Positions 25,464 to 35,804 of a stretch of DNA of 64,000 nt are shown one piece after another. The DNA is from Microbulbifer sp. ALW1. Lineage in GTDB: Bacteria; Pseudomonadota; Gammaproteobacteria; Pseudomonadales; Cellvibrionaceae. Position 1 is the first letter of the stretch. Every line of letters starts with the position of its first letter. The notes under the pieces were generated by a model. It was not told where the DNA came from and searched no databases. It was given only the letters and a program-made list of their open reading frames with translations. The stretch is taken from positions 1,892,501 through 1,956,500 of the forward strand of contig NZ_CP047569.1 of the NCBI RefSeq assembly GCF_009903625.1, written 5' to 3'. The position numbers were made by a program, and so were the translations under genes.

Positions 25464-25571
25464 AGAACAAGCGCTCCTTGCTTTTGAATTCACTGCATGA
25501 GACCGCGCGATGCGGCTGCCGGGGCAACGATGGTCGAATGCCAGGACCTTAGTCCGGGTCGAGTGGCGTTA

Positions 25572-26033
25572 TTATGCCGCGGCAGCGCTGTTGATGGCCA
25601 GCGCGTAGAGGTCGTCGCTGGTGGTGGCCTCACGCAGTTTTTCGCGCACACGGCTATCGCTGAACAGGGCGGCGATCTCGGCCAGGGTGTCCAGGTGTTC
25701 CTGGTCGGAGTCTTCCGGTACCAGCAGGGCAAACAGCAGGTCTACGGGCTGGCGGTCGATAGCATCGAAGTCGACTGCTGGCGATGTGGTGCAGAGGACG
25801 CCAATCGGGCGCTCGCAGCCGGGCAGGCGACAGTGGGGAATGGCCACGCCTTCACCGATGCCGGTGGAGCCCAGGCGCTCCCGGGCAACCAACTGGTTGA
25901 AGACGGTGTCGGAATCCAGATCGGGGTATTCTTCTGAGATCGCCTGGGCGATATTGAGCAGCAGCTTTTTTTTGCTGCTCCCCGCCAGGTGGCAAAGGCT
26001 TAGGCGGGGAGAGAGTAATGCTTCCAGTGTCAT
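25572..26033 (-). CDS. ptsN: Nitrogen-PTS regulatory protein EIIA-Ntr (PtsN)
   Basis: A 153-residue EIIA domain of the mannitol/fructose class. VAIPHCR contains the phosphorylated His67, and GEGVAIPH with RERLGSTGIG is diagnostic of PtsN. It relays carbon/nitrogen status to potassium transport and other targets depending on phosphorylation. Part of the rpoN-hpf-ptsN-rapZ-ptsO unit. The C-terminal AINSAAAA tail is short and alanine-rich. Confidence 0.95.
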   Translation of the reverse strand: MTLEALLSPRLSLCHLAGSSKKKLLLNIAQAISEEYPDLDSDTVFNQLVARERLGSTGIGEGVAIPHCRLPGCERPIGVLCTTSPAVDFDAIDRQPVDLLFALLVPEDSDQEHLDTLAEIAALFSDSRVREKLREATTSDDLYALAINSAAAA

Positions 26034-26107
26034 AACTTACTAATGATCTGGCGCAACCTGCCGGGCGTGAGCCCGCAAGTTGCCAGTTGTCTAACGGCTA
26101 GTGAAAA

Positions 26108-26401
26108 CTACCGGTGACTGCGTAACTTTTCTTTGTGTTTCAGCAGCTGCCGGTCGAGTTTGTCGGACAGCGAGTCGATCGCTGCGTACATGTCCTCAGA
26201 TTCCGAATCCGCAAAAATATCCTTGTTGCCGTTCACGTGAACCCGCGCCTCGGCTTTCTGGATAAGTTTGTCGACGGACAGAGTGACCTGGGCGTTGGTG
26301 ATCAGGTCATTGTGGCGGGAGAGCTTGTCCAGTTTGGTCAGGCAGTAATCGCGAATGGCCGGAGTAACGTCTACATGGTGGCCACTGATATTGATCTGCA
26401 T
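26108..26401 (-). CDS. hpf: Ribosome hibernation promoting factor
   Basis: A 97-residue short-form HPF/YfiA protein. MQINISGHHVDVTPAIRDYCLTKLDKLSRH and the HVNGNKDIFADSESEDMYAAID region match the family, which binds the 30S decoding centre and promotes 100S dimers in stationary phase. The ATG at 26401 has GAGGAG 7 nt upstream; a longer upstream frame has no support. Location between rpoN and ptsN is typical. Confidence 0.95.
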   Translation of the reverse strand: MQINISGHHVDVTPAIRDYCLTKLDKLSRHNDLITNAQVTLSVDKLIQKAEARVHVNGNKDIFADSESEDMYAAIDSLSDKLDRQLLKHKEKLRSHR

Positions 26402-26569
26402 GGAAATCTCCTCAAAGGGTACAACACAATCCGGTGGCACCCCCGCACAGGGCGGCAACCCTACTAGGAAGTGCGCCAGAATGGAAGGATACACTCAATG
26501 TCTGGCCATTGGTTGTCCAGAAACTGACCGGGAGAGGGGTGTGGCGCCACCAGTTGGTGACTGGACTGG

Positions 26570-28045
26570 TTAGACCAGTCGCTTTCGCTCGCTGGAGGAG
26601 GGGATTCCCATGGATTCGCGGTATTTGGCTACGGTGCGGCGGGCCACCTTGATGCCCTGGGCATCCAGCTCCTGGGTGATCTTGTTGTCCGACAGTGGCT
26701 TGCGTGGCTGCTCCGCATCCACCAGCTTGCGAATCAGAGCGCGAATGGCGGTGGAGGAGGCGTCCTCGCCGGAGTCGGTGCTCACATGGCTGGAGAAGAA
26801 ATACTTGAGTTCGAACACACCGCGCGGCGTAAGCATGTATTTTTGCGTGGTGACCCGGGAAATGGTGGATTCGTGCATGCCGATGGTTTCGGCAATATTT
26901 GCCAGCACCATGGGTTTCATGGCTTCCGGGCCCTGCTCGAAAAACCCCCGCTGTTTCTCCACGATACAGCTGGCGACCTTCAGCAGGGTTTCATGGCGGC
27001 TCTGCAGGCTTTTCAGGAACCAGCGTGCCTCCTGCAGATTGTCGCGCAGGTAGTTATTTTCATTGGAGTTGTCCGCGCGCTTGATCAGCGCCGCGTATGT
27101 GTCGTTGATACGCAGTTTGGGGGTGGTTTCCGGGTTCAGTTCCACCACCCAGCGCTGTTCCCGGCGGCTGACGATCACATCCGGCACCACGTATTGCGGC
27201 TCTTCGCCGCCGAAGGCTTCACCCGGGTAAGGCGTGAGCGTCTGGATCAGGCGCATCACCTCGCCCAGCTGTGTCTCGCTGAGGCGGGTGCGGCGGCTGA
27301 GCTGGCGGAAGTCCCGCTTGCCCAGCAAGTCCAGGTGTTGGCCGACAATCGCCTGCGCCTGGGCCAGCCAGGGCGTCTGCTCGGGGAGTTGGCGCAATTG
27401 CAACAGCAGGCTCTCGCGCAGGTCCCGTGCGCCACATCCGACCGGTTCCAGATGCTGGATGGTTTTCAGTACTGCCAGAACTTCATCGGTTTCCACGTCC
27501 AGCGCTGCGGCCAGCTCGTCCAGGTCGGCATCCAGAAAACCGTTGGGGGCAATGGCGTCGATCAGGGCTTCGCCGATCAGCTTGTCGCCATCGGTCAGGG
27601 GAGTGAGGTTAAGTTGCCACAGCAGGTGATCCTGCAGGCTCTCCGAGACCGCGTTGCGTTGCTCCAGCGCATACTCTTCTGCGTCGCCGCCGCTGTAGCT
27701 GCTGTTGGTGTAAATGTCGTCCCAGCGGGTGTCGACGGGCAGGTCGTCGGGAATTTCCCCGTTCCAGTCGCCGTCCACACCGGCCTCGGCCTGCGCTTCG
27801 CGGACGCTGTCGGCGTTGGCGGCTTCGCGCTCCTGGCGCTCGGAGGTGGCGGGGGTGTTCTGTTCCTGGGGGGCTTCACCGGCGTGCTCTTCGAAATCGG
27901 ACTCCAGCAGCGGATTGCTATCCAGGGCGGACTGGATTTCCTGTTGCAGGTCCAGCGTCGACAGTTGCAGCAAGCGAATAGCCTGTTGCAACTGTGGCGT
28001 CATGGTCAGCTGAGTGCCGAGTTTTAACTGGAGTGACTGCTTCAT
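26570..28045 (-). CDS. rpoN: RNA polymerase sigma-54 factor RpoN
   Basis: A 491-residue sigma-54. Region I is the Gln/Leu-rich activator-interacting segment ([26 protein letters not shown]), region II is acidic (about 55-120), the core-binding domain follows, [22 protein letters not shown] (about 375-395) is the helix-turn-helix, and the RpoN box [21 protein letters not shown] lies at the C-terminus. It heads the nitrogen-PTS gene group and needs enhancer-binding activators. I did not find a strong -24/-12 promoter in the window. Confidence 0.96.
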   Translation of the reverse strand: MKQSLQLKLGTQLTMTPQLQQAIRLLQLSTLDLQQEIQSALDSNPLLESDFEEHAGEAPQEQNTPATSERQEREAANADSVREAQAEAGVDGDWNGEIPDDLPVDTRWDDIYTNSSYSGGDAEEYALEQRNAVSESLQDHLLWQLNLTPLTDGDKLIGEALIDAIAPNGFLDADLDELAAALDVETDEVLAVLKTIQHLEPVGCGARDLRESLLLQLRQLPEQTPWLAQAQAIVGQHLDLLGKRDFRQLSRRTRLSETQLGEVMRLIQTLTPYPGEAFGGEEPQYVVPDVIVSRREQRWVVELNPETTPKLRINDTYAALIKRADNSNENNYLRDNLQEARWFLKSLQSRHETLLKVASCIVEKQRGFFEQGPEAMKPMVLANIAETIGMHESTISRVTTQKYMLTPRGVFELKYFFSSHVSTDSGEDASSTAIRALIRKLVDAEQPRKPLSDNKITQELDAQGIKVARRTVAKYRESMGIPSSSERKRLV

Positions 28046-28277
28046 AGGGAGTTTGCCGGCAGAAAAATCTGGCGTTGGGCCACTGCGACAAATTTGATGC
28101 TTGAAGCGGCGGCGGAAAGCTCATTTCCTGCAGACTACCCCGGGGCAAAACGGAACTCAAGAGGCACGTTAAGCAATAAGCGTGCCGAAAAATTTCGTCC
28201 CTTCGGTCACTCTTTACGAAATTGTGATGGGTATCAGCCGAAGAGTGAGAAAAGCTGATAAATACACGTGATGGTGC

Positions 28278-29003
28278 TCAGATGGTGAATTCGTGTCCCA
28301 GATAGACGTCTTTCACCTGCTTGTTTTCGGCCACGTCTTTGGGGTTGCCTGAGGCGATGATATGGCCCTCACTGACGATGTAGGCGGTTTCACAGATATC
28401 CAGGGTCTCGCGCACATTGTGGTCGGTGATGAGCACGCCGATACCGCGATCCCGCAGATGACGGATGATCTGTTTGATGTCGTTGACGGAGATGGGGTCT
28501 ACCCCAGCAAAGGGTTCATCCAGCAGCACAAAGGCGGGGTTAGTGGCCAGGGCTCGGGCAATCTCAACCCGGCGGCGTTCGCCGCCGGACAGCGCCATGC
28601 CGAGGCTCTCGCGGATGTGCGTGATATGGAATTCTTCGAGCAGGGATTCCAAGTGCTCTTTGCGCTGGCTGCGATTGAGGTCCTTGCGTGTTTCCAGGAT
28701 GGCGAGAATGTTGTCTTGCACCGACAGGCGGCGGAATACGGAGGCTTCCTGAGGTAGGTAGCCAATACCTTTGCGGGCGCGGCCGTGCATGGACAGCCCG
28801 GTGATGTCTTCACTGTCGATCATCACCTGGCCGTCGTCTGCCTGCACCAGGCCGGCGATCATGTAGAAACAGGTGGTTTTACCGGCGCCATTGGGTCCCA
28901 GGAGGCCAACTACCTGGCCACTGGATACGCTCACGGAGACATCCTGGACGACTTTGCGTTTTTTGTACTGCTTGGCGAGATGTAACGCTTTGAGCGTCGG
29001 CAT
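28278..29003 (-). CDS. lptB: LPS export ABC transporter ATPase LptB
   Basis: A 241-residue ABC ATPase. Walker [10 protein letters not shown] (36-44), Q-loop around [10 protein letters not shown], signature LSGGERRR (138-145), and Walker [14 protein letters not shown]. LptB powers LptFG extraction of LPS from the inner membrane. It sits between lptA and rpoN as in most gammaproteobacteria, with a 79-nt spacer from lptA. The roughly 230-bp gap to rpoN probably holds rpoN's own promoter. Confidence 0.96.
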   Translation of the reverse strand: MPTLKALHLAKQYKKRKVVQDVSVSVSSGQVVGLLGPNGAGKTTCFYMIAGLVQADDGQVMIDSEDITGLSMHGRARKGIGYLPQEASVFRRLSVQDNILAILETRKDLNRSQRKEHLESLLEEFHITHIRESLGMALSGGERRRVEIARALATNPAFVLLDEPFAGVDPISVNDIKQIIRHLRDRGIGVLITDHNVRETLDICETAYIVSEGHIIASGNPKDVAENKQVKDVYLGHEFTI

Positions 29004-29082
29004 AGTGAATTCCGGTATCTGGGCGGATGCAACCGCCTCGTCTTGCTGATGTTTGCTGTCGCGGGGCTTGCTGGTTGTGGCG

Positions 29083-29652
29083 TTACTGGCTGTTGTCCGA
29101 AGTTTTACCTTCCGGTTTCCAGATCATTTCCACCCGTTTCTTCTCCGACTGGCCCTGGGCCGTCATCTGTTCGCTGTTGAGGTCGTAGTCGATGCGTTCG
29201 GCAGACAGGGTGTTGCCGTCGCGATCCACGAAGGCTTCGCCGGTGAGCTGCAGTGCATCGCTCCCAACCAGGAATTCGATCCGTTGGGCGCGGGCTTTTA
29301 CCGGGGTGGTGCTTTCTTCTACTTGCTGCTGGAAGTGCGCCGGCTTGCCGGTGGCTACCACCTTGTTGATCTCCCCCTGGGCGTTACCGTGTACTTCCAC
29401 CCGGTCGGCGCGTATCTGTAGCGACCCTTGGGAGATGACCACATTGCCACTGTATACGGAGAGGTTCTTGCTGCGATTGGCTTCCAGGTTGTCAGCCGAG
29501 ACCTTGACCGGTTGCTCGCGATCATTTGGCAGCGCCTGGGCATTGGCGGCGAGCAATAACACAGACGACAGTGCGGCTGTACACAGGCCGCGAAAGGCGC
29601 TGTGAAAGGCGCTGCGAAGCAGCAAGGTGCGGGACAAATCAACGGGTTTCAT
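29083..29652 (-). CDS. lptA: Periplasmic LPS bridge protein LptA
   Basis: A 189-residue OstA-like protein. A signal peptide ends near AANAQA, after which [21 protein letters not shown] and [19 protein letters not shown] form the beta-jellyroll repeats that chain into the periplasmic LPS bridge. The ATG at 29652 overlaps the end of lptC by 14 nt and has GGAAAG upstream; an earlier in-frame start adds five residues. Works with LptB and LptC in LPS transport. Confidence 0.93.
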   Translation of the reverse strand: MKPVDLSRTLLLRSAFHSAFRGLCTAALSSVLLLAANAQALPNDREQPVKVSADNLEANRSKNLSVYSGNVVISQGSLQIRADRVEVHGNAQGEINKVVATGKPAHFQQQVEESTTPVKARAQRIEFLVGSDALQLTGEAFVDRDGNTLSAERIDYDLNSEQMTAQGQSEKKRVEMIWKPEGKTSDNSQ

Positions 29653-30202
29653 AGCTGCTTTCCACATCAGACAGAATTTCTACCGTGTCTTGTTTGAGAT
29701 CGGCACGCAGGCCTTTGCCGGTAGTGCGATTAGGGCCGTCGGTAATGGTAACAACTTTGTCCGTCTCGGCGAATTCTTCTCGCGGCTTTATCACGATCTT
29801 GGGGGTGCGTAGGGTGATGCCGGGCTGTGGCAGTTCCTTGATGGAAACGTCGCCTTCCAGCACTACTTTCTGCCCGTTGTCATAGGCGACACCGGAGCGA
29901 GACTCAGTACGCCACTTGGAGCTTTCCCCCTGATAAAACATCATCCTTGGCTCCGTAAGGTCGGCTCTGTCCCGGCGCGCAAACTGGAAAAAGGTGATGC
30001 GCTCGGCGTCCACTTCGTAAGCCAGGGTCCCCTCGACATTGAAGTGGCGGGTGCGGGCGTCGCGGATGATCAGGTCGGCCGCTTTGTTGTGGTCCTGCTG
30101 CGTCGGCCGTTTGCCGAGCAGCTGCTTGGGCGGGCTCTCTGCAAACCAGAGCCCCAGGGAAACAAGTGCGACCACTATGACCAGTGGTAACCAGGTGCGC
30201 AT
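29639..30202 (-). CDS. lptC: LPS export protein LptC
   Basis: A 187-residue bitopic protein: one N-terminal membrane helix (about 5-24, WLPLVIVVALVSLGLW) and a periplasmic OstA-like jellyroll including AYEVDAERITFFQF and GDVSIKELPQPGITLRTPKIVIKPREEFAETDKVVTI. It docks LPS from LptBFG onto LptA. It overlaps lptA and follows kdsC by about 90 nt. Confidence 0.93.
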   Translation of the reverse strand: MRTWLPLVIVVALVSLGLWFAESPPKQLLGKRPTQQDHNKAADLIIRDARTRHFNVEGTLAYEVDAERITFFQFARRDRADLTEPRMMFYQGESSKWRTESRSGVAYDNGQKVVLEGDVSIKELPQPGITLRTPKIVIKPREEFAETDKVVTITDGPNRTTGKGLRADLKQDTVEILSDVESSYETR

Positions 30203-30294
30203 GAGCTATCGCTTTCCTTTCAATATTCTGCTGACGGGCCTGACAGTTGCCCGCTGTTTTTGATGTCGATGACTTTCGCTTCCGCCGGCCGGGT

Positions 30295-30870
30295 TCAATT
30301 GGCCAGGTAGGGTGCCAGGGCGGCGTCGAAAGTGCCCTGAGCCTGCATGATGCGGTCACAGACTTCCCTTACGGCGCCCGCACCACCGCTGCGCTGGGTG
30401 ACAAACAGGGCCCTGTCCAGTACTGGCTGCGCGGCGTTGGGGACGGCGATGGGGCAGCCGACCCGCGTCATCAGCTGCAGGTCAGGGTAGTCGTCGCCTA
30501 CGTAAGCGATCTGTTCCAGGTCGAAAGCCTCGTTGGCAAACAGCTCCTGAAAGGCTCTGAACTTGTCTTCGCGCCCTTGAATCAGCCGGGTAATTCCCAA
30601 GTCGTGAGCGCGCTTTTCCACCAGGGAACTGCGGCGCCCGGTAATGATGGCGACGGCGACACCGGATTGCTGCAGCATCTTGATACCGTGGCCATCCAGG
30701 GTGTGGAAGGTTTTCAGTTCGTTGCCGTGGTTGTCGAAATACAGGCGGCCATCGGTGAGTACGCCATCCACATCGAGAATCAGGTGGCGTACCCGGGAAA
30801 GCTTGTGGTGAATTTCTTCCTCGGTCGCGTACTGTGCAGCGGTTTGCTGTGTTTCGTTTTGCTGGTTCAA
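30295..30870 (-). CDS. kdsC: 3-deoxy-D-manno-octulosonate 8-phosphate phosphatase KdsC
   Basis: A 191-residue HAD-family phosphatase lacking a cap domain. HLILDVDGVLTDGRLYF (Asp33 and Asp35 catalytic), a Thr in IITGRRS and the C-terminal AYVGDDYPDLQLM complete the HAD motifs. It dephosphorylates Kdo-8-P in LPS inner-core synthesis. The start is TTG at 30870 (codons TTG AAC CAG), with AGG upstream. It is followed by the lpt genes and preceded by kdsD, whose product feeds the same pathway. Confidence 0.94.
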   Translation of the reverse strand: MNQQNETQQTAAQYATEEEIHHKLSRVRHLILDVDGVLTDGRLYFDNHGNELKTFHTLDGHGIKMLQQSGVAVAIITGRRSSLVEKRAHDLGITRLIQGREDKFRAFQELFANEAFDLEQIAYVGDDYPDLQLMTRVGCPIAVPNAAQPVLDRALFVTQRSGGAGAVREVCDRIMQAQGTFDAALAPYLAN

Positions 30871-30945
30871 GGTTAAGCCTTTTATCGCTCTATCAATCTG
30901 CCTGTCGTGTGCCCTTTATTTGGGCTGCGATGACAGGGCTGCGGG

Positions 30946-31917
30946 TCAGATAACGCCGGCGCGCAGTATATCGTGCATATGCAGCAGCCCAATCGGGTGG
31001 TGCTCAGGGTCTTCGACCACCAGCGCGGTGATCTTGTTGTCTTCCATAATACGCAGGGCTTCCGCGGCCAGGGTCTGGGCGCTGACCGTCTTCGGGCGGC
31101 GGCTCATGACCTGTTCCATGGTGGCGCTATTAAGTTCAAATTTCTGGTCGATTACCCGGCGCAGGTCGCCATCGGTAAATACGCCCAGCAGCTGACCCTT
31201 GCCGTCCACCACGGTGGTCATACCAAAACCTTTGCTGGTCATTTCCAGCAGGGCCTGGGAAAGGTGCGTTTCCGGTGCCACCTGGGGCAGTTCATCGCCC
31301 GCGTGCATTACATCTTCGACCTTGAGCAGTAATTGCCGGCCGAGGGCGCCGCCCGGGTGTGAAAAGGCGAAATCCTCGGCGGTGAAGCCGCGGGCTTCCA
31401 GCAGTGCAACCGCCAGGGCATCCCCCATGACGAGGGTAACGGTGGTAGAGGATGTCGGCGCCAGGTTCAGCGGGCAGGCCTCTGTCTCTACCGCGATATC
31501 GAGGTTGACATCCGCAGACTGGGCGAGCGGGGAGTCCGGCTTGCCGGTCATGCTGATCATGGGGATTCCCAGGCGCTTCAACAGCGGCAGCAAAGTGAGT
31601 ACTTCTGCCGATGTACCTGAATTCGATATGGCGACGACCAGATCCTGTCGGGTGATCATGCCCAGGTCGCCGTGACTGGCCTCGCCGGGGTGCACGAAGA
31701 AACTGGGGGTGCCTGTGCTGGCGAGGGTGGCGGCAATTTTACGGCCGATGTGTCCGGATTTGCCCATGCCGGAGACGATCACACGCCCGCGACAGGCGAG
31801 CATCAGCTCGCAGGCCTTGTGAAAGTCTTCACCGATACGCGCTTCCAGTGCCGCTACTGCGGCAGTTTCCATTGCTATGGTGCGGCGTCCGGCCTGAATG
31901 ATCCGATCTTTTCCCAT
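30946..31917 (-). CDS. kdsD: Arabinose-5-phosphate isomerase KdsD
   Basis: A 323-residue enzyme with an N-terminal SIS sugar-isomerase domain (VIVSGMGKSGHIGRKIAATLASTGTPSFFVHPGEA around residues 46-80) and two C-terminal CBS domains (about 205-323). It makes D-arabinose 5-phosphate for Kdo synthesis, a step upstream of KdsC. The ATG at 31917 begins MGKDRIIQAGRRTI. In Pseudomonas the mlaF gene lies divergently beside it; here that space is empty. Confidence 0.95.
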   Translation of the reverse strand: MGKDRIIQAGRRTIAMETAAVAALEARIGEDFHKACELMLACRGRVIVSGMGKSGHIGRKIAATLASTGTPSFFVHPGEASHGDLGMITRQDLVVAISNSGTSAEVLTLLPLLKRLGIPMISMTGKPDSPLAQSADVNLDIAVETEACPLNLAPTSSTTVTLVMGDALAVALLEARGFTAEDFAFSHPGGALGRQLLLKVEDVMHAGDELPQVAPETHLSQALLEMTSKGFGMTTVVDGKGQLLGVFTDGDLRRVIDQKFELNSATMEQVMSRRPKTVSAQTLAAEALRIMEDNKITALVVEDPEHHPIGLLHMHDILRAGVI

Positions 31918-32566
31918 TACATCTCTCGCGTGGATTCTGCTGGGTGGTAGTTGCGGGCGGCTGCCTGTGTCATCCCGTTCAGTGTAGAGAAGCCATATTT
32001 CATGTGGCTGCCCTGCGGGTATTGCCCAACGCTATATTGTGGTTTCCCTTTCCCGGGGCGCGGTCCCTTGTGAGGCGATCTGACGTGCTAACCTTTCACT
32101 AATAGCAGGCAGTAATTAGCCGGCAGTGTTCGCTGGTGCCAGTTCGTCGCAGCGGCCGTTGGTCCACTCGGGCGACTGCTGCGCAAGCGTTTTACGTCTA
32201 TATATGTGTAGGCGCCCAGATTGCTAAACCCTGGTTGTTCAATGACGGACAGGGTTTCGGTCTATTGGTTCACTGAGCTGGGAGTTTGTCGCTGCCTCCC
32301 GGCATTGTCGGGTGCCCGGTAGTCTCTTGCTTCCCCGGTGATGCAGTCGTGCCGGGGCGCACTCGGTGGCAGTGGGAAAGTGACCCAGTGCCGCTTGTTA
32401 GATGCGGCGCAATGGTATAGTTTGCCGCCGCTATTGTCAGCTGCGGAGTCGGGCTGAGTGGACATTACGCCTCTCCATCGCCGCCAGCGTGATTTTTTGG
32501 CGTCGCCATGACACTTTTTGGTGTTGTGTGCATCCAAAGGGACGAATTGCCAATGGGAGATATTCT
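31918..32566. other. Long intergenic region where mlaFED would be expected
   Basis: 649 bp between divergent kdsD and mlaC. I find no convincing coding frame and no recognisable remnant of mlaF, mlaE or mlaD. It contains a small CCCCGG/CCGGGG hairpin (32333-32357) and a possible promoter (TTGTTA at 32395 with TATAGT at 32416, spacing only 15). The size is large for this tightly packed window. Confidence 0.55.
32395..32421 (+). promoter_or_regulatory. Possible mlaC promoter
   Basis: TTGTTA (32395-32400) and TATAGT (32416-32421), the latter preceded by AATGG, resemble sigma-70 elements, but the 15-nt spacing is short. It is the best candidate I can see upstream of mlaC. Confidence 0.35.
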
Positions 32567-33223
32567 GTGAGTGCACTCACTATGACCATCCAAGATAGAA
32601 TGGCGTGCAAGGCCAAAGTGCTGTTTTCCGCCATTCTGCTGTGCTGCTTGGCACCTTTTGCTGCCGCAGCTGAAAATCCATATACAACGATTGAGCGTGT
32701 CTCAGGCGAATTGCTCGGCGTCATTCGCGCAGAGGGGCAACATGTCAACTCCAGTCCGCAGCGCTATTACGCGGCCATCGACCGAGTACTTGCCCCGGTG
32801 GTGGACTTTGATTTCATCGCTCGCGGTGTCATGGGCAGCTATGCCAAACAGGCAACGCCTGCGCAAAGAGCGAAGTTTGCCAGCACTTTCCGCCGTGACC
32901 TTGTTGCCACTTTTGCCCGTGGTGTGGCGACCTTTGGCACTATGGATGTAAAGGTTGTAAACCCGGGTACTGCGCCCAGCAGTAATCGTGTGAATGTGCT
33001 GCAGGAAGTCCGCAGCCAGGAAGGGTTGACCAAGGTCTCTTACACCCTGGTGCGCAATCGCAGTGGTCAGTGGAAGCTGATCAACGTCATCCTAAACGGG
33101 GTCAATCTCGGAAAGACGTTCCGTGGGCAGTTCTCCCAGGCGATGCAGGCCAATGGCGGTGACATCGATAAAGTGATTGCCAACTGGTCGGCGGCGGACA
33201 ACGTCGCCGACGACGCGCGCTAA
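32567..33223 (+). CDS. mlaC: Phospholipid-binding protein MlaC (ABC-type toluene tolerance Ttg2D family)
   Basis: A 218-residue protein. A hydrophobic signal peptide (LFSAILLCCLAPFAAAA) is followed by the MlaC domain: NPYTTIERVSGELLGVIR, RVLAPVVDFDFIARGVMGSYAK, and YTLVRNRSGQWKLINVILNGVNL. MlaC carries phospholipid between MlaA in the outer membrane and the MlaFEDB complex. The GTG at 32567 has GGGAGA 6 nt upstream; ATG at 32582 is the alternative. A perfect 14-bp palindrome covers the GTG start. mlaF, mlaE and mlaD are not upstream and mlaB is not downstream, so the complex must be encoded elsewhere or be absent. Followed by a tandem array of in-frame stops. Confidence 0.9.
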   Translation: MSALTMTIQDRMACKAKVLFSAILLCCLAPFAAAAENPYTTIERVSGELLGVIRAEGQHVNSSPQRYYAAIDRVLAPVVDFDFIARGVMGSYAKQATPAQRAKFASTFRRDLVATFARGVATFGTMDVKVVNPGTAPSSNRVNVLQEVRSQEGLTKVSYTLVRNRSGQWKLINVILNGVNLGKTFRGQFSQAMQANGGDIDKVIANWSAADNVADDAR

Positions 33224-33297
33224 GCGCCGGTATAAGTGCCTGTTTAAGTGCTCATGTAAGCACCCTTGTAGGCACTCTTGTAAGTACCCACGATGGA
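33221..33297. repeat. 12-bp array of in-frame stop codons after mlaC
   Basis: From the mlaC stop onward the DNA runs in degenerate 12-bp units, each ending TAA or TAG (for example GCGCCGGTATAA, GTGCCTGTTTAA, GTGCTCATGTAA, GCACCCTTGTAG, GCACTCTTGTAA). Because the period is a multiple of three, all later stops lie in mlaC's reading frame: TAA at 33221 and again every 12 nt to about 33283. Confidence 0.85.
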
Positions 33298-33424
33298 TGC
33301 GACACCGGACCCGCGTGTCGCATCCGGTGTCTTGGCCGGGGCTGCCGTAGCGGCTCGGGCTGCGCGGGATACTGTATTCCAGTACACTTGCGCGCTGTTT
33401 TAACTCCGATTCTAAGTCCCACCT

Positions 33425-33658
33425 ATGCAACCAGATCAAATCAAGTCCCTGATTGAAGGGCAAATTCCCGATAGCCAGGTTGAGGTCGCCTTTGAAGGTA
33501 GTCACCTGCAGCTGACCGTGATCAGTGAAGCTTTCGCTGGCCTCAGTCGCTTGAAAAAGCAGCAGTTGGTCTATGGCGCACTGGCCGACAAGATTGCCGA
33601 TGGCTCACTGCACGCCGTGCAGATGAAAACCCTGACACCAGAAGAGGCCGGTCAGTGA
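33425..33658 (+). CDS. ibaG: BolA-family protein IbaG
   Basis: A 77-residue BolA-like protein: IKSLIEGQIPDSQVEVAFEGSHLQLTVIS, the SRLKKQQLVYGAL helix containing the family signature, and HAVQMKTLTPEEA at the C-terminus. IbaG proteins work with monothiol glutaredoxins in Fe-S and envelope homeostasis. Its position directly upstream of murA is conserved in gammaproteobacteria. The ATG at 33425 follows a run of intergenic DNA with no strong ribosome binding site. Confidence 0.92.
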   Translation: MQPDQIKSLIEGQIPDSQVEVAFEGSHLQLTVISEAFAGLSRLKKQQLVYGALADKIADGSLHAVQMKTLTPEEAGQ

Positions 33659-34969
<1,311 letters not shown>

Positions 34970-35043
34970 TGGCCGCCGCTTTATAATCAGCGAATCCAAG
35001 GGGTGCCAGGTCCGGGGGATAAAGGGGCTGGCACTGCTTTCCT

Positions 35044-35060
35044 GCCCGCTGTAGGCGGGC
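35044..35060 (+). other. Short GC hairpin between murA and hisG
   Basis: GCCCGC and GCGGGC pair around a TGTAG loop and are followed by CCTTTC, a weak T-tract. It could be a leaky terminator or attenuator between murA and hisG. Confidence 0.4.
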
Positions 35061-35082
35061 CTTTCAGATAAATATAATCGCT

Positions 35083-35709
35083 ATGCAGATCACTATTGCC
35101 CTGACCAAGGGGCGTATTCTCAAGGAAACGCTGCCGCTGCTGGCTGCTGCCGGTCTCGAGCCGCTGGAAGATATTACCCAGAGCCGCAAGCTTATTTTTG
35201 CAACCAATCAGGAAAATGTGCGCTTGCTGATCCTGCGCGGTTCGGACGTGCCCACCTACGTACAGCATGGGGCCGCCGATATGGGGGTGGCTGGCAAAGA
35301 TAACCTGCTGGAGCATGATGACAGCAATATTTACGAGCCCCTGGATCTGAACATTGCCCGCTGTCAGTTGATGACAGCGGGTATTAAGGGTGCAGCCCTG
35401 CCCAGCGGCCGTATCAAGGTGGCCACAAAATTTGTGCAGTCGGCCAAACGCTATTACGCCGCTCAGGGGCGCCAAGCAGATATCATCAAGTTGTACGGCG
35501 CAATGGAGCTGGCACCGCTGATGGATCTCGCGGACGAGATCGTGGATATCGTGGATACCGGCAATACCCTCAAGGCAAACGGCCTCGAAGCTCGTGAGAA
35601 AATTGCCGATATCAGCAGCCGCCTGATCGTGAACAAGGCCTCCATGAAAATGAAATACGGCCCGATCAATGCGCTGATTGAGCAGCTGGCTCAGGCCGTA
35701 AAGGCGTAA
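35083..35709 (+). CDS. hisG: ATP phosphoribosyltransferase catalytic subunit, short form HisG
   Basis: A 208-residue short-form HisG (long forms are near 300 residues). [18 protein letters not shown] and the PRPP-binding [21 protein letters not shown] (around 150-170) are present, and the C-terminal regulatory domain is missing. Short-form enzymes need the HisRS-like subunit HisZ for activity and histidine feedback; hisZ is not in this window. It catalyses the first step of histidine synthesis and is followed by hisD. Confidence 0.95.
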   Translation: MQITIALTKGRILKETLPLLAAAGLEPLEDITQSRKLIFATNQENVRLLILRGSDVPTYVQHGAADMGVAGKDNLLEHDDSNIYEPLDLNIARCQLMTAGIKGAALPSGRIKVATKFVQSAKRYYAAQGRQADIIKLYGAMELAPLMDLADEIVDIVDTGNTLKANGLEAREKIADISSRLIVNKASMKMKYGPINALIEQLAQAVKA

Positions 35710-35804
35710 AGGTATAAAGCCGCGCTAGTCACGATTACAGGGCAGCTGCGACGAATGCCCCGGCTTCGTTGCAATTCGAGCGACTACATTTCGAAATAAG
35801 TGTT

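Noticed and set aside
26786..28027. A 413-codon open frame opposite rpoN
   Set aside because: No domain or ribosome binding site, and entirely within a standard rpoN gene.
31918..32566. Remnant mlaFED pseudogenes
   Set aside because: I looked for ABC motifs and MCE-like sequence on both strands and found no recognisable fragment, so I describe the region as non-coding rather than as a pseudogene.
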